64,000 bases of DNA from JASHPR01 sp963808705. Lineage in GTDB: Bacteria; Actinomycetota; Actinomycetes; Streptosporangiales; Streptosporangiaceae. The notes beneath the pieces are model-generated. The model ran no database searches and was not told where the DNA came from. It saw only the letters and a list, made by a program, of their open reading frames with translations. Location of the stretch: positions 558,001 through 622,000 of the forward strand of contig CAWEHB010000008.1 in assembly GCA_963808705.1 (NCBI GenBank), read 5' to 3'. Shown in pieces: positions 1-8,045 of the stretch (position 1 is its first letter; the number at the start of each line of letters is the position of its first letter). A program made the translations under genes and the position numbers.

Positions 1-262
1 GGCCAGTGAGATCCGTCCCGTTGGTGACGGTCAGCAGGTTGGTGCCCAGCCGGCTGATCTCCGCAAGCAGCCCGGCCTGGGAGGAGTTGGCCAGGCCCAG
101 GACGGCCACGATCGCGGCCACCCCGATCGCGATGCCCAGTGCCGACAGCGCGGCGCGCAGCTTGCGGGTACGCAGCCCCACGCTGGCCAGCCCGGCCAGG
201 TCGCCTGGGCCGAGCCGGGCCGGGGCCGGGGCCGGGGCGTCTGGGCCTGACCTGATGGTCAT
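1..262 (-). CDS. MacB-type ABC transporter permease, N-terminal part (cut by window edge)
   Basis: Only the first 87 codons are present; the gene continues past base 1. The ATG at 262-260 overlaps the TGA of the ATPase gene (ATGA), so the two are translationally coupled. After a Pro/Ala-rich cytoplasmic head, the sequence reads DLAGLASVGLRTRKLRAALS, then IGVAAIVAVLGLANSSQAGL. This is the usual start of a MacB/FtsX-like permease: a basic amphipathic stretch, the first membrane helix, then the beginning of the extracytoplasmic domain (LGTNLLTVTNGTDL). Known for the family: these permeases couple ATP hydrolysis to extrusion or mechanotransmission. The substrate is unknown. The assignment rests on a short fragment plus the neighbouring ATPase and adaptor. 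Confidence 0.75.
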   Translation of the reverse strand, partial: MTIRSGPDAPAPAPARLGPGDLAGLASVGLRTRKLRAALSALGIAIGVAAIVAVLGLANSSQAGLLAEISRLGTNLLTVTNGTDLTG

Positions 263-978
263 GATCGTCCTTCCCGCGCCGGCCAGCCCCCGACCGCGGC
301 CGGGGCGGTGTCGGTGATGATGCGGCCGTCGAGCATCTCGATGCGGCGCCGCATCGAGGCGGCGATCGCGTGGTCGTGGGTGATCACGATGATCGTGGTG
401 CCGGCGGCGTTGAGCTCTTCCAGCAGGGCCAGGATCGAGGCGCCGGTGGCGGAGTCCAGGTTGCCGGTCGGCTCGTCGGCCAGCACCACCGGCGGGCGGC
501 CGACGATCGCCCGGGCGATCGCCACCCGCTGCCGCTCCCCGCCCGACAGCTGGGTCGGCCGGGCACCGGCCCGGTGCCCCAGGCCGACCCGCTCCAGCGC
601 GGCGGCGGCCAGCTGGCGGCGCCGGGCGCGCGGCACGCCCGCGTACAGCAGCCCGTCGGCCACGTTATCGAGCACCTTCTGATGCTCGGCCAGGAAGAAC
701 TGCTGGAACACGAACCCGATCCGGGACGCCCGCAGCGCCGACACCTCCCGGTCAGTCATCGTCGCCACGTCCAGGCCGGTGACCCGCACCACCCCGCTGC
801 TGGGCCGGTCCAGGGTGCCCATCAGGTGCAGCAGCGTGCTCTTGCCCGACCCCGACGGGCCGGCCACCGCGGCCAGTTCCCCGGCCGCCACCGCCACGCT
901 CACCTGATCCAGCGCCCGCACCGGCGGCGAACCGGGATACTCCTTCGTCACCCGCTCCAGCTCCAGGACGGCGCTCAC
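259..978 (-). CDS. ABC transporter ATP-binding protein (MacB/LolD type)
   Basis: The 239-residue nucleotide-binding subunit has every expected motif: Walker A GPSGSGKST (residues 40-48), Q-loop Gln near 92, signature LSGGERQRVAIARA (144-157), Walker B VVLADEP (164-170) followed by TGNLD, and the switch His in VITHDH. Length and the TGNLD variant fit the MacB/LolD class, which energises transport from the membrane or periplasmic side. Its ATG overlaps the stop of the adaptor gene by four bases, and its own stop overlaps the permease start. The four genes therefore form one tight leftward operon: lipoprotein, adaptor, ATPase, permease. Confidence 0.93.
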   Translation of the reverse strand: MSAVLELERVTKEYPGSPPVRALDQVSVAVAAGELAAVAGPSGSGKSTLLHLMGTLDRPSSGVVRVTGLDVATMTDREVSALRASRIGFVFQQFFLAEHQKVLDNVADGLLYAGVPRARRRQLAAAALERVGLGHRAGARPTQLSGGERQRVAIARAIVGRPPVVLADEPTGNLDSATGASILALLEELNAAGTTIIVITHDHAIAASMRRRIEMLDGRIITDTAPAAVGGWPAREGRS

Positions 979-2138
979 GTCGCCGGCACCACGACTTGCT
1001 CGCCGGGCGTCAGCGCACCGGTCACCTGCACCAGGCCGGAGTTGTCGTTGAAGATCCCGACCGTCACCGGCACCAGCCGCCGGGTGTTACCCGCCCCGGC
1101 CACCTCGACCGCGTACCCGCCCGAGGACTGGGCCAGCAGCGCCCCCACCGGCACCGCGAGCACCGGGCCGGAGCTGCTGGCGGTGGTGATGTACACCGTC
1201 ACTGGCGCCTGGTCCAAGGTCCCGGCCGCCGACGGGTGCGTCAGCGTGACCGCCACCTGGATCGTCGCGTTACCGGCCGTCCCGGACGCCACCATGCCGA
1301 CTGAGGAGATCTTCCCGGGCGTGCTGGCACCGTCCGGCAGCGTGACCGTGACCGCGTCCCCGGCCGCTACCTCCGACTCCTGGGAAGTGCTCAGCGGGAT
1401 CGTCACCACGTGCCGGTCCGAGGTCGCCGCCAGCACCGGCCCAGCCGCCGGGCCGCCCAGGCTGCCCAGCACGTTCGTGACCCGGATCGCCTCCGGCTCG
1501 AACACCACCGACCCCAGCGGCAGCGACCCCAGCGGGCTGGAAACCCCCCGCGCCGACTCCATCTGCTGCACCCCGAACGCGGTCTCCCCCGAGAAGTAAT
1601 CCCAGCCCAGCGCGCTGATATCCGAGCTGCTGGCATAGCCCAGTGCCACCAGGTCATGATTGAGCTGGGTCACATCCGCCCCGGTCAGCCCCTCATTCAG
1701 CATCCGCCAGGCCGGCACCGACCCGTAGAGCAACACCACCGGGCTGCCGTTATCTACCCGGTAGAGCGCCTGCCCTTGCCGGATCACCTGCCCCGCCGAC
1801 GGCAGCCAGGTCAGCGCGCCGCCGCCCTGCCCCCGCACCGGGTACGACTCCGCGTACCCCAAGGTCGCGTCCACCGGCACCACCGACGACAGGTCCTCCC
1901 GCACCACCGGCTGCGTCGCCGGCGGCGGCGCCCCCTGCCCGCTCCCGGACGAGCCATGCGACCGGAACGCACCCGCCGCCCATGCGATCCCCGCCCCGGC
2001 TCCGAGCACGGCGAGCACCAGCACCACCGCGACCCCCCGCCGGAGCCGGCCGCGCGGCGGCGCCTGGCCGGCCTTCCCGGCCACAACGGCACCGTCGCGC
2101 TGGCCGGCCTCCCCGCTACGGGAAACGGTCCCGCTCAT
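975..2138 (-). CDS. Membrane-fusion/HlyD-like adaptor with peptidoglycan-binding domain
   Basis: The 387-residue protein has a basic N-terminus, one membrane anchor (about residues 30-55, GVAVVLVLAVLGAGAGIAWA), then an extracytoplasmic part. A segment reading GLTGADVTQLNHDLVALGY (about 150-170) matches the peptidoglycan-binding helical motif found in actinobacterial HlyD-like adaptors. It is followed by beta-rich lipoyl/barrel-type sequence ending in VTGALTPGEQVVVPAT. Known: such proteins accompany MacB-type exporters and link the transporter to the cell wall. Four-base overlaps on both sides support co-translation with the lipoprotein and ATPase genes. Confidence 0.8.
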   Translation of the reverse strand: MSGTVSRSGEAGQRDGAVVAGKAGQAPPRGRLRRGVAVVLVLAVLGAGAGIAWAAGAFRSHGSSGSGQGAPPPATQPVVREDLSSVVPVDATLGYAESYPVRGQGGGALTWLPSAGQVIRQGQALYRVDNGSPVVLLYGSVPAWRMLNEGLTGADVTQLNHDLVALGYASSSDISALGWDYFSGETAFGVQQMESARGVSSPLGSLPLGSVVFEPEAIRVTNVLGSLGGPAAGPVLAATSDRHVVTIPLSTSQESEVAAGDAVTVTLPDGASTPGKISSVGMVASGTAGNATIQVAVTLTHPSAAGTLDQAPVTVYITTASSSGPVLAVPVGALLAQSSGGYAVEVAGAGNTRRLVPVTVGIFNDNSGLVQVTGALTPGEQVVVPAT

Positions 2139-2470
2139 GACGCTGACTGTGACTGGTGCGTTGAGATGGACACCTTCGCCCCGGGCGGCAGCAAATGCTG
2201 ACAGGCACCCGCAGCGGCCAGGTACTGCGGCGAGTTGACGTTGGGGAAAGCACTATGAGGGGACGCTGTGCTCTGGCCGGGGCTGGGGAAGTTCGGCACG
2301 CCGTGGCTGCGCATGCACTGCGCGAGGGCAAGCACCTGCGCGTAGGTCGGCGAGCTAGCGGAGGACGGGGCGCTGCTGCCGCACGCCGTGGCTAGCACGG
2401 CGACGGCTGCCACGACAGCCAGGGCTGCCGCGCGCCGCGGGCCCCGGCTACCGCCGGTCTTGCCCTTCAT
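2135..2470 (-). CDS. Small secreted lipoprotein, first gene of the exporter operon
   Basis: I chose the ATG at 2470 rather than the upstream in-frame start because a strong GAGGGGG ribosome site lies just before it and because it gives a proper signal sequence. The 111-residue product starts MKGKTGGSRGPRR, has a hydrophobic core, and a lipobox LATAC with Cys at about residue 29. The mature part carries a short conserved-looking segment (YAQVLALAQCMRSHGVPNFP), a pattern common in small actinobacterial lipoproteins of unknown function. Its stop overlaps the adaptor start. It could be a substrate-interacting or sensor-contact component of the exporter; this is inference. Confidence 0.75.
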   Translation of the reverse strand: MKGKTGGSRGPRRAAALAVVAAVAVLATACGSSAPSSASSPTYAQVLALAQCMRSHGVPNFPSPGQSTASPHSAFPNVNSPQYLAAAGACQHLLPPGAKVSISTHQSQSAS

Positions 2471-2551
2471 CGCGGCCCCCTCAAGAAGCCAAAACGGCAC
2501 ATCATGTCTTTCTCCTGCTTCTCCCCCTGCGACCTGTTGTACAGAAGGGGA

Positions 2552-2598
2552 GGTGACAGCACGGTGACCAGAAATGTCACCTGGCTGTCACCTGTGAC
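2552..2598. promoter_or_regulatory. Putative response-regulator operator between divergent operons
   Basis: Two direct GGTGAC hexamers (2552-2557 and 2563-2568) lie 11 bp apart, and two inverted TGTCACC copies (2575-2581 and 2586-2592) are also 11 bp apart, followed by a further GTGACC. An 11-bp step is about one helical turn and is the usual spacing of OmpR-family half-sites. The cluster sits between the lipoprotein start (2470) and the response-regulator start (2660), so it could control both directions. Confidence 0.55.
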
Positions 2599-2659
2599 CT
2601 GCGATCCTGGGAAGCAGGCGGCTGACATGCCGCGGAACCCACGAAGCGGCGGGCAGGCG

Positions 2660-3322
2660 ATGCGGGTTCTGGTGACCGAGGACGACGAGGTGCTGGCCAC
2701 GGCGCTGGCCGCCGGGCTGCGCCGGGAGGGGATGGCCGTCGACGTGGCCCTCGACGGCGACGCAGCCCTGGAGCACCTGGCGGTCAACCGGTACGACGTG
2801 GTGGTGCTGGACCGCGACCTGCCCGGCGTGCCCGGCGACGACGTCTGCCGGGCCCTGGCCGCCGGCAGATCCGAGACCCGGGTGCTGATGCTCACCGCGG
2901 CCAGGTCGGTCAGGGACCGGGTCGAAGGCCTCGATCTGGGCGCCGATGATTACCTGCCCAAGCCGTTTGATTTCGCCGAGCTGATCGCCCGCATCCGGGC
3001 CCTGGGCCGGCGCGCCGCCGCCCCGCTGCCCGCCAGCCTCGAACACGGTGACCTGAGCCTCGACCCGGCGCGCCGCGTCGCGGTCCGCGCCGGACGGCGG
3101 CTGCCGCTCACCCACAAGGAACTCGCCGTGCTGGAATGCCTGCTCGCCGCGGACGGGCGGCCGGTCCCGGCTGAGGAACTGCTCGAACGGGTATGGGACG
3201 AAGCAGCCGACCCGTTCACCAGCACCGTGAAGACCACCATCCGCCGGCTCCGGGCCAAGCTCGGCGACCCGCCGGTGATCGAGACCGTCCGGGACAGCGG
3301 CTACCGCATCGGAGGACCCTAA
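2660..3322 (+). CDS. OmpR/PhoB-family response regulator
   Basis: The 220-residue regulator starts at the ATG giving MRVLVTEDDE; in-frame codons further upstream are less likely because they fall in the operator region and lack family similarity. Receiver: acidic pair D8/D9, phospho-acceptor D51 in VVVLDRDLP, conserved Lys in GADDYLPKPF. The C-terminal winged helix has LTHKELAVLECLL, VPAEELLERVWDE and TVKTTIRRLRAKLG, ending in the typical SGYRIGGP. The stop overlaps the kinase ATG by one base (TAATG). It probably controls the divergent exporter operon through the repeats just upstream. Confidence 0.93.
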   Translation: MRVLVTEDDEVLATALAAGLRREGMAVDVALDGDAALEHLAVNRYDVVVLDRDLPGVPGDDVCRALAAGRSETRVLMLTAARSVRDRVEGLDLGADDYLPKPFDFAELIARIRALGRRAAAPLPASLEHGDLSLDPARRVAVRAGRRLPLTHKELAVLECLLAADGRPVPAEELLERVWDEAADPFTSTVKTTIRRLRAKLGDPPVIETVRDSGYRIGGP

Positions 3323-4746
3323 TGCGCACTCCCCGCCCGCGCCCCGGTCCCCCGCGCCGGCTGCGGCTGCCCCGCCGCACCGCCCGGCTGCGCCTCACCG
3401 TCCTGTACGGCGCGGCGTTCCTGGCCTGCGGCGCGGCCGTGCTCGCCGTCGTTGCCTACCTGCTCTACGGGCACACGGCGCAGCAATCGCCCTCCAACCA
3501 GCCGAAAAGCTCCGCATCCGCAGTGCTCCACGGCAAAGTCCCCATCGCCGACGTCCAACAGGCCGGTCCCTACGACATAGTCAAAGTCCCCGTCAAAGTC
3601 CCCACCGCCGACGTCCAACAGGCCGGCCGCTACGACATATTCACAATCCCCGTCAAGGCGCCCATTGCCGCCCCCCAGCAGCATCAGAAGCCGCCCGTCC
3701 TCACCGCCGCGCAGCAGGCTAGGTTGCTTGCCGAGGCGCAGTTCCACGTCGACTACGACAAGGCGCAGATCCTGATCATCTGCGCCATCGCCCTGGCGGT
3801 CATCGCGGTGGCCGCCGCCGCGATCGGCTGGATCATCGCCGGCCGGGTGCTGCGCCCGCTGAGCACGATCACCGCCGCCGCCCGGCGGATCGCCGCCAGC
3901 AGCCTGCACGAGCGGCTGGCCCTGGACGGACCCGACGACGAGCTCAAGGAACTCGCCGACACCCTCGACAACCTGTTCGCGCGGCTGGAGGCCTCGTTCG
4001 ACGCCCAGCGGCGTTTCGCCGCCAACGCCTCGCACGAGCTGCGCACCCCGCTGACCCGCGAACGCACCCTGCTCCAGGTCACCCTCGCCGACCCGGCGAG
4101 CACCACCGGCACCTGGCGGGCTGTCAGCGAGGAGCTGCTCGCCTCCAACGCCGAGCAGGAAAGTCTCATCGAGGCGCTGCTCACCCTGGCCAGCGGCGAA
4201 GCTGACGCCAGCCAGCGCGAGCCCCTGGACCTGGCGGACATCGCCGGCGCTGCCCTGGCCGCCGCCCAGCCCGGGATCAGCCGCCTCGGCCTGCACGTCC
4301 ACACCGACATCCAGCCCGCCACCCTCGACGGTGACCCGCTCCTGGTTCAGCAGCTGGTGACCAACCTGATCGACAACGCCGTCCAGCACAACATCCCCGG
4401 CGGGGACGTCCAGGTCGGCACCCGGACCAGCGACGGTCACGCCGTCCTGTCGGTGACCAACTCCGGGCGGGTCATCCCGGCCGCCGAGGTCGACCTCCTG
4501 TTCCAGCCCTTCCAGCGGCTCGGCCCGCGCCCCGCCCGCCGCGGCGGCCACGGCCTCGGCCTGTCCATCGTCAGGGCTATCGCCGCCGCTCACGGCGCAA
4601 CCATCGCGGCACGCGCCCTGCCGGGGGGCGGCCTCGCCGTCGACGCCACTTTCCTCCCCAGGCCACCCGGTCCCCGCACCGCCCCCGGCATCCAGCCAGG
4701 GGCCCGCAGCAACCGCACCGGCCGGGTATTGCCCTCATCGCTGTGA
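3322..4746 (+). CDS. Sensor histidine kinase with a 20-residue repeat in its sensor loop
   Basis: The 474-residue membrane kinase has TM1 about residues 28-50 and TM2 about 150-175 flanking an extracytoplasmic loop, then HAMP, the H-box SHELRTPLTRERTLL, N-box NLIDNAVQHN and G-box GHGLGLSIVRAIAAAHG. The D-box/G1 region appears as SVTNSGRVIP, a variation on the usual DxGxG. The loop holds two tandem 20-residue units encoded by two 60-bp DNA copies (3541-3600 and 3601-3660), each reading ADVQQAG.YDI. A Pro/Gln-rich stretch follows. It is encoded directly after its response regulator and opposite the exporter, fitting a stress- or drug-sensing role (inference). Confidence 0.92.
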   Translation: MRTPRPRPGPPRRLRLPRRTARLRLTVLYGAAFLACGAAVLAVVAYLLYGHTAQQSPSNQPKSSASAVLHGKVPIADVQQAGPYDIVKVPVKVPTADVQQAGRYDIFTIPVKAPIAAPQQHQKPPVLTAAQQARLLAEAQFHVDYDKAQILIICAIALAVIAVAAAAIGWIIAGRVLRPLSTITAAARRIAASSLHERLALDGPDDELKELADTLDNLFARLEASFDAQRRFAANASHELRTPLTRERTLLQVTLADPASTTGTWRAVSEELLASNAEQESLIEALLTLASGEADASQREPLDLADIAGAALAAAQPGISRLGLHVHTDIQPATLDGDPLLVQQLVTNLIDNAVQHNIPGGDVQVGTRTSDGHAVLSVTNSGRVIPAAEVDLLFQPFQRLGPRPARRGGHGLGLSIVRAIAAAHGATIAARALPGGGLAVDATFLPRPPGPRTAPGIQPGARSNRTGRVLPSSL

Positions 4747-4898
4747 CCGCCACAGCGACACCCCGGCTGGTGCGCTCTGGTCCCTCAAAGCCCCACTGCT
4801 CAGCTAGGAAGCCAAATGCCTCCGGGGCGTCCAGCCAGATGTGTCCGATACCACAACTGGATGTGCTCGCGCTTCGCTGAAGCGCAGCGTTGCCGAAC

Positions 4899-5294
4899 TC
4901 AGCGTGCGGGGGGCCGCTGCGTGGCGTCGCAGCGCAGGCCGTCGAGAAGGACGGCGACGATGCGCTGGTTGTGTTCGGGTCCTCGCCCGGGTACCGGCTG
5001 GCACAGCTGAGTGATGGCGCGCAGGAGATCCTCGGCGCTGATGTCATCGTGAACCGCGCCGTCGGCTACTGCGGCGTCGAGCAGTGCCGCGAGGGTGGGG
5101 CCGAGCCGCTGTAGGAAGTAGCCGGGCAGCCCCGAGAATGCCGAATCGCCCGAGTGCAGCGCTGCGGCGAGTCCGCGTTTGGTCGCGAGCAGTTCGGTGA
5201 ACCGGTGGATCCACTCGATGAGCGCTTCCGCCGGCTGGTGCCCGGCAATCAGGGCCGGGCCCGCGTCGGCGACGGCGTCGGAATAGCTTTCCGC
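4899..5294 (-). pseudogene. TetR-family regulator, C-terminal remnant
   Basis: Reading leftwards from an in-frame TAA at 5297-5295 gives about 131 codons without a suitable start. The translation includes PAEALIEWIHRFTELLATKR, DISAEDLLRAITQLC and RIVAVLLDGLRCD. This is the typical ligand-binding C-terminal half of an actinobacterial TetR/AcrR repressor (usual length near 190-200 residues). The DNA-binding N-terminus is absent and is replaced by the 50-bp promoter zone of the divergent aldo/keto reductase. I infer a deletion that removed the HTH end of a once divergent repressor. Confidence 0.7.
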
Positions 5295-5347
5295 TTAGCG
5301 CAGCGTACGGCAGCCACCCGGTGCCGACCACCACAGGGAGAGAACCC

Positions 5348-6367
5348 ATGCAGTACCGCACCCTCGGCCGGACCGGCATCCAGGTCAGCCCCTACGCCCT
5401 GGGGACGCTGATGCTCGCCACCTCCATGGGCAATGCCCCCGAGGACTCGGCCCGCATCATCCACAAGGCGCTGGATGCCGGCATCAACTTCGTCGACACC
5501 GCCGACGCCTACGGCGACTCCGAGGACGTCGTCGGCAAGGCCCTGGAAGGGCGCCGCGACGACGTCGTGCTCGCCACCAAGTTCAGCCGCCCGACCGGGC
5601 AGGACCCCAACCACCAGGGCGCCTCACGGCGCTGGATCGTCACCGCCGTGGAGAACTCACTGCGTCGCCTGCGGACCGACCACATCGATCTCTACCAACT
5701 TCACCGCCCCGATCCCCGCACCGACATCGAGGAAACCCTCTCCGCGCTGACCGACCTGATCCGCAGCGGCAAGGTCCGCGCGATCGGCGCGTCGCAGACC
5801 CCCGCCTCCGACATCGTCGAGGCCCAGTGGGTCGCCGAGCGGCGCGGCCTCGCGCGATTCCACACCGAGCAGCCGGCCTACTCCATCCTCAACCGTGGCA
5901 TCGAACGCGAGGTCCTGCCCGCCATCCAACGCTTCGGCATGGGCACCCTGGTCTGGGGTCCGCTCGGCCAGGGACTGCTCACCGGCCGCGTCCGCAAGAA
6001 CCAGGGCAACGACCTACGGCGCGCCGGCCTGTTCCAGCATCTCAACGACGAGCGCCGGCTCGACGCGGTCGAAAAGCTCATCCCCCTCGCCGCCGAGGCA
6101 GGCCTGCCCATGACCCACCTCGCGATGGCGTTCACCATCGCCCACCCCGGCGTCACCAGCGCACTGATCGGCGTCCGCACCATGGGCCACCTCGACGGCC
6201 TGCTCACCGGCCTGGACGTCATCCTCACCGACGACATCCTCGACCGCATCGACGAGATCGTCCCGCCCGGCACCGACATCGGCACCCTCGACCAGGCCTA
6301 CCAGCCCCCAGCCCTGGAGAACCCGGGCCTGCGCCGCCGCCCCCTGACCGCACGCGCCGCAGCCTGA
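5348..6367 (+). CDS. Aldo/keto reductase
   Basis: The 339-residue TIM-barrel oxidoreductase starts at ATG 5348, with AGGGAG seven bases upstream. The catalytic tetrad is visible: D50 and Y55 in FVDTADAYG, K78 in LATKF, and H119 in YQLHRPDP. The NADP-binding end shows ALIGVRTMGHLDG. It resembles the YajO/IolS-like group (NAD(P)H-dependent reduction of aldehydes or ketones, cytosolic). Its left neighbour is a decapitated TetR gene, so expression may be derepressed compared with the ancestral arrangement. The substrate cannot be told. Confidence 0.9.
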   Translation: MQYRTLGRTGIQVSPYALGTLMLATSMGNAPEDSARIIHKALDAGINFVDTADAYGDSEDVVGKALEGRRDDVVLATKFSRPTGQDPNHQGASRRWIVTAVENSLRRLRTDHIDLYQLHRPDPRTDIEETLSALTDLIRSGKVRAIGASQTPASDIVEAQWVAERRGLARFHTEQPAYSILNRGIEREVLPAIQRFGMGTLVWGPLGQGLLTGRVRKNQGNDLRRAGLFQHLNDERRLDAVEKLIPLAAEAGLPMTHLAMAFTIAHPGVTSALIGVRTMGHLDGLLTGLDVILTDDILDRIDEIVPPGTDIGTLDQAYQPPALENPGLRRRPLTARAAA

Positions 6368-6448
6368 CCACAGCTCCCGCGCATCAACGCCAGAAAGGTT
6401 CGTTGCGGGAATCCCAGACTGCTAAACTTCACCGGAAACGTATCGAAG

Positions 6449-6892
6449 CTAAGGAAAAAGTTCGCAACCTAGATCCATATGCCTCCCGGTGCCGGGATGC
6501 CACGGATCAGGTCGCCGATTGGCGGGATCTTTGATTCCCGATCGGACGCCATGGTCGGCCATCGGCTCGTCATCGAAGCGCGGGATGATATGCAGGTGGG
6601 GATGAAGGCCGCCCTGATCGTTCCAGCCGAGCGTGTAGCCGTCGGGAGCGAGCCGCTTGTGTAGCTCGGCTCGTACGAGAAGCAGAAGTTCCCGTGTCGC
6701 CGCCCACTCCTCGGCGGTCAGGTCGAACGGAGAAGCTCGGTGAACTTTCGGGACGATGGCGCCGCAGCCTGGAATTACGTCGGGCGGATCACGAGGGTCT
6801 CTGGTCGAGGAGTAGATGCAAAAGTCGTTCTCGAAGTACAGGTCCGCCTCGCGCAACCTGTCGTGATCGCAAAAGACACAGCCTTCGGTCAT
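6449..6892 (-). CDS. HIT-family nucleotide-binding protein
   Basis: The 147-residue protein begins MTEGCVFCDHDRL. The paired cysteines and later HPHLHIIPRF (the HxHxH histidine triad) identify a HIT hydrolase/transferase acting on nucleotide phosphoesters. In place of the canonical HIT entry segment it has VIPGCGAIVPKVHRASPFDL, which still fits the fold. Spacing to neighbours is loose. The gene and its surroundings (about 6380-7100) are visibly less GC-rich than the rest of the window, and it sits next to a mobile-type element, so acquisition by transfer is possible. Confidence 0.82.
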   Translation of the reverse strand: MTEGCVFCDHDRLREADLYFENDFCIYSSTRDPRDPPDVIPGCGAIVPKVHRASPFDLTAEEWAATRELLLLVRAELHKRLAPDGYTLGWNDQGGLHPHLHIIPRFDDEPMADHGVRSGIKDPANRRPDPWHPGTGRHMDLGCELFP

Positions 6893-7281
6893 AGGACCGT
6901 TCTACTCGCCGACCGGAGCGAGCAAACGAATTGAGCCATCGTCTCGCCCGGGTCGTCTGCTCCGGCCATCCGCGAAACTGGCTGCGATCCGTTCGCGTGG
7001 CTGCCCACTGTCCTCCCCCAGCCACCAGAATGAAGCGGAGCACCACCTAGCAAATCTCTAGGGCGTGTCGCACATCGAGCGAAGCCGATCCGTCGCACAT
7101 CAAGTGGAGCTAGTGGTCTGTAAGAGCGCTTGTCTTAGTCTTCGCGCACTCGATCAAGCCAGTGCCCCTCGCCGACCGGACGCAGGCGAGGGACACGAAG
7201 ACCGGTCAGCGGGTCGGCCGACTTGGCCGGGGTTGGGTGGTGATCTTGGGGAACACCTCGGTCTCCACGGGCGGCAGCGCC

Positions 7282-7440
7282 TTAGTCGCTGTTGGCCGCC
7301 GGGAAGACGATCTTCTGGGCGGAGAGCTGGCTGCTCACCTGGCTGTCCACGAACGAGTGGGCCCCACAGCAGCAGCACTCCGGCCTACCACCAGAATGAC
7401 GGCAAGGACCAGCCCGGCTCCGGACGCCCAGCGCGTCGAA
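7282..7440 (-). pseudogene. Fragment of an actinobacterial membrane-anchored protein
   Basis: Two frames on the minus strand together give a hydrophobic helix (GAGLVLAVILVV) followed, after a shift, by HSFVDSQVSSQLSAQKIVFP and AANSD, then a stop. The pattern of a helix followed by FVxxQVxxQLxxQKIxFP is one I know from conserved actinobacterial proteins of unknown function, often mislabelled LigA. Here it lacks a start, is frame-shifted after the helix and stops early. It lies wholly inside the inverted-repeat element, so it looks like captured and decaying DNA. Confidence 0.4.
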
Positions 7441-7472
7441 AGTCTTTCTGCACATCTGAGATGCCCGCATCG

Positions 7473-7547
7473 GTGCCGGACCTGGGCCCGGCACCGACAG
7501 ATGCGCAGAGATTCGGTGCCGGGCGGTGCCGGGCCCAGGTCCGGCAC
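7473..7547. repeat. Perfect 23-bp inverted repeat (hairpin) inside the element
   Basis: The arm 7473-7495 is exactly complementary to 7525-7547 with a 29-nt loop. Each arm is itself semi-palindromic (GTGCCGG ... CCGGCAC), and the loop carries another GGTGCCGG copy, so several alternative foldbacks are possible, as in REP-type sequences. Confidence 0.75.
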
Positions 7548-7749
7548 GGTTTCCTTTAGCCGATATCAGGATCGTGTCCGCAACGGGATCTGGGGCAAGG
7601 GTCGTGCGACCCAGCGGGCTGGGACATTGGTCACGACTCGCCGGGACCTCGGCCATCCCCCACTAGCAGGATCGGGGCCGAGAAGCAGCACGCTGCGGCC
7701 GGAAGCATCCAGCGCGAAGGCTAAACCAACCGCTCTTACACACCACTAG

Positions 7750-8045
7750 GCACTGGACCTAGACACTTCAACCGACATCAAGACGGCGATCGGGCACACG
7801 GCACCAAAGGGGCAGGCACAAGATCGCATCGGGTCAGGCATCCGGCAACGACGTCCGGCAACGAGCCCATGACCGGGGTTCCCCGGGCCAGCCGAAACTA
7901 CGCCAGGCCTTGCGGGCCTCACGTCGTTCGTCCTCGCGCTGGCGCTACGGGCGCTGCACGTTGACCCCCGCCGCAGCCCGGCATTAACTGGCACCTGCCC
8001 GGGAACCCTGCCGTTGCCCGCCAATGCCGCCGAAGTGGAGCAACC
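7750..8045. other. 296-bp non-coding stretch between the element and the VOC gene
   Basis: No credible frame on either strand. The first part has a paired motif (GGCAACGA repeated near 7845-7870) and the second a short alternating-GC run near 7930-7960. The only clear landmark is the promoter/ribosome-site region just before the ATG at 8046. Confidence 0.5.

Larger units (their letters stand above)
7110..7749. mobile_element. 640-bp element with 25-bp imperfect terminal inverted repeats and CTAG flanks
   Basis: The ends 7114-7138 and 7721-7745 are inverted repeats matching at 21 of 25 positions; the shared core is TGTAAGAGCG. Each end is bordered by CTAG (7110-7113 and 7746-7749), consistent with a 4-bp target duplication of the YTAR type known for IS5/IS701-like elements. 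No transposase can be read inside. Instead there is a long internal hairpin and a broken piece of a membrane-protein gene. I interpret it as a non-autonomous (MITE-like) element, or an IS shell that captured a gene fragment. Family assignment is uncertain. Confidence 0.6.

Noticed and set aside
7065..7749. Several 60-195-codon frames in the inverted-repeat element as real genes or a transposase
   Set aside because: They overlap on both strands, have no DDE-like spacing or domain pattern and include the large hairpin. Only the small membrane-protein fragment is recognisable.
7870..7960. tRNA- or attC-like fold in GC-rich spacer
   Set aside because: I looked for a T-arm (GGTTCGA-type) and a 7-bp acceptor stem; none fit, and no tRNA was found anywhere in the window.
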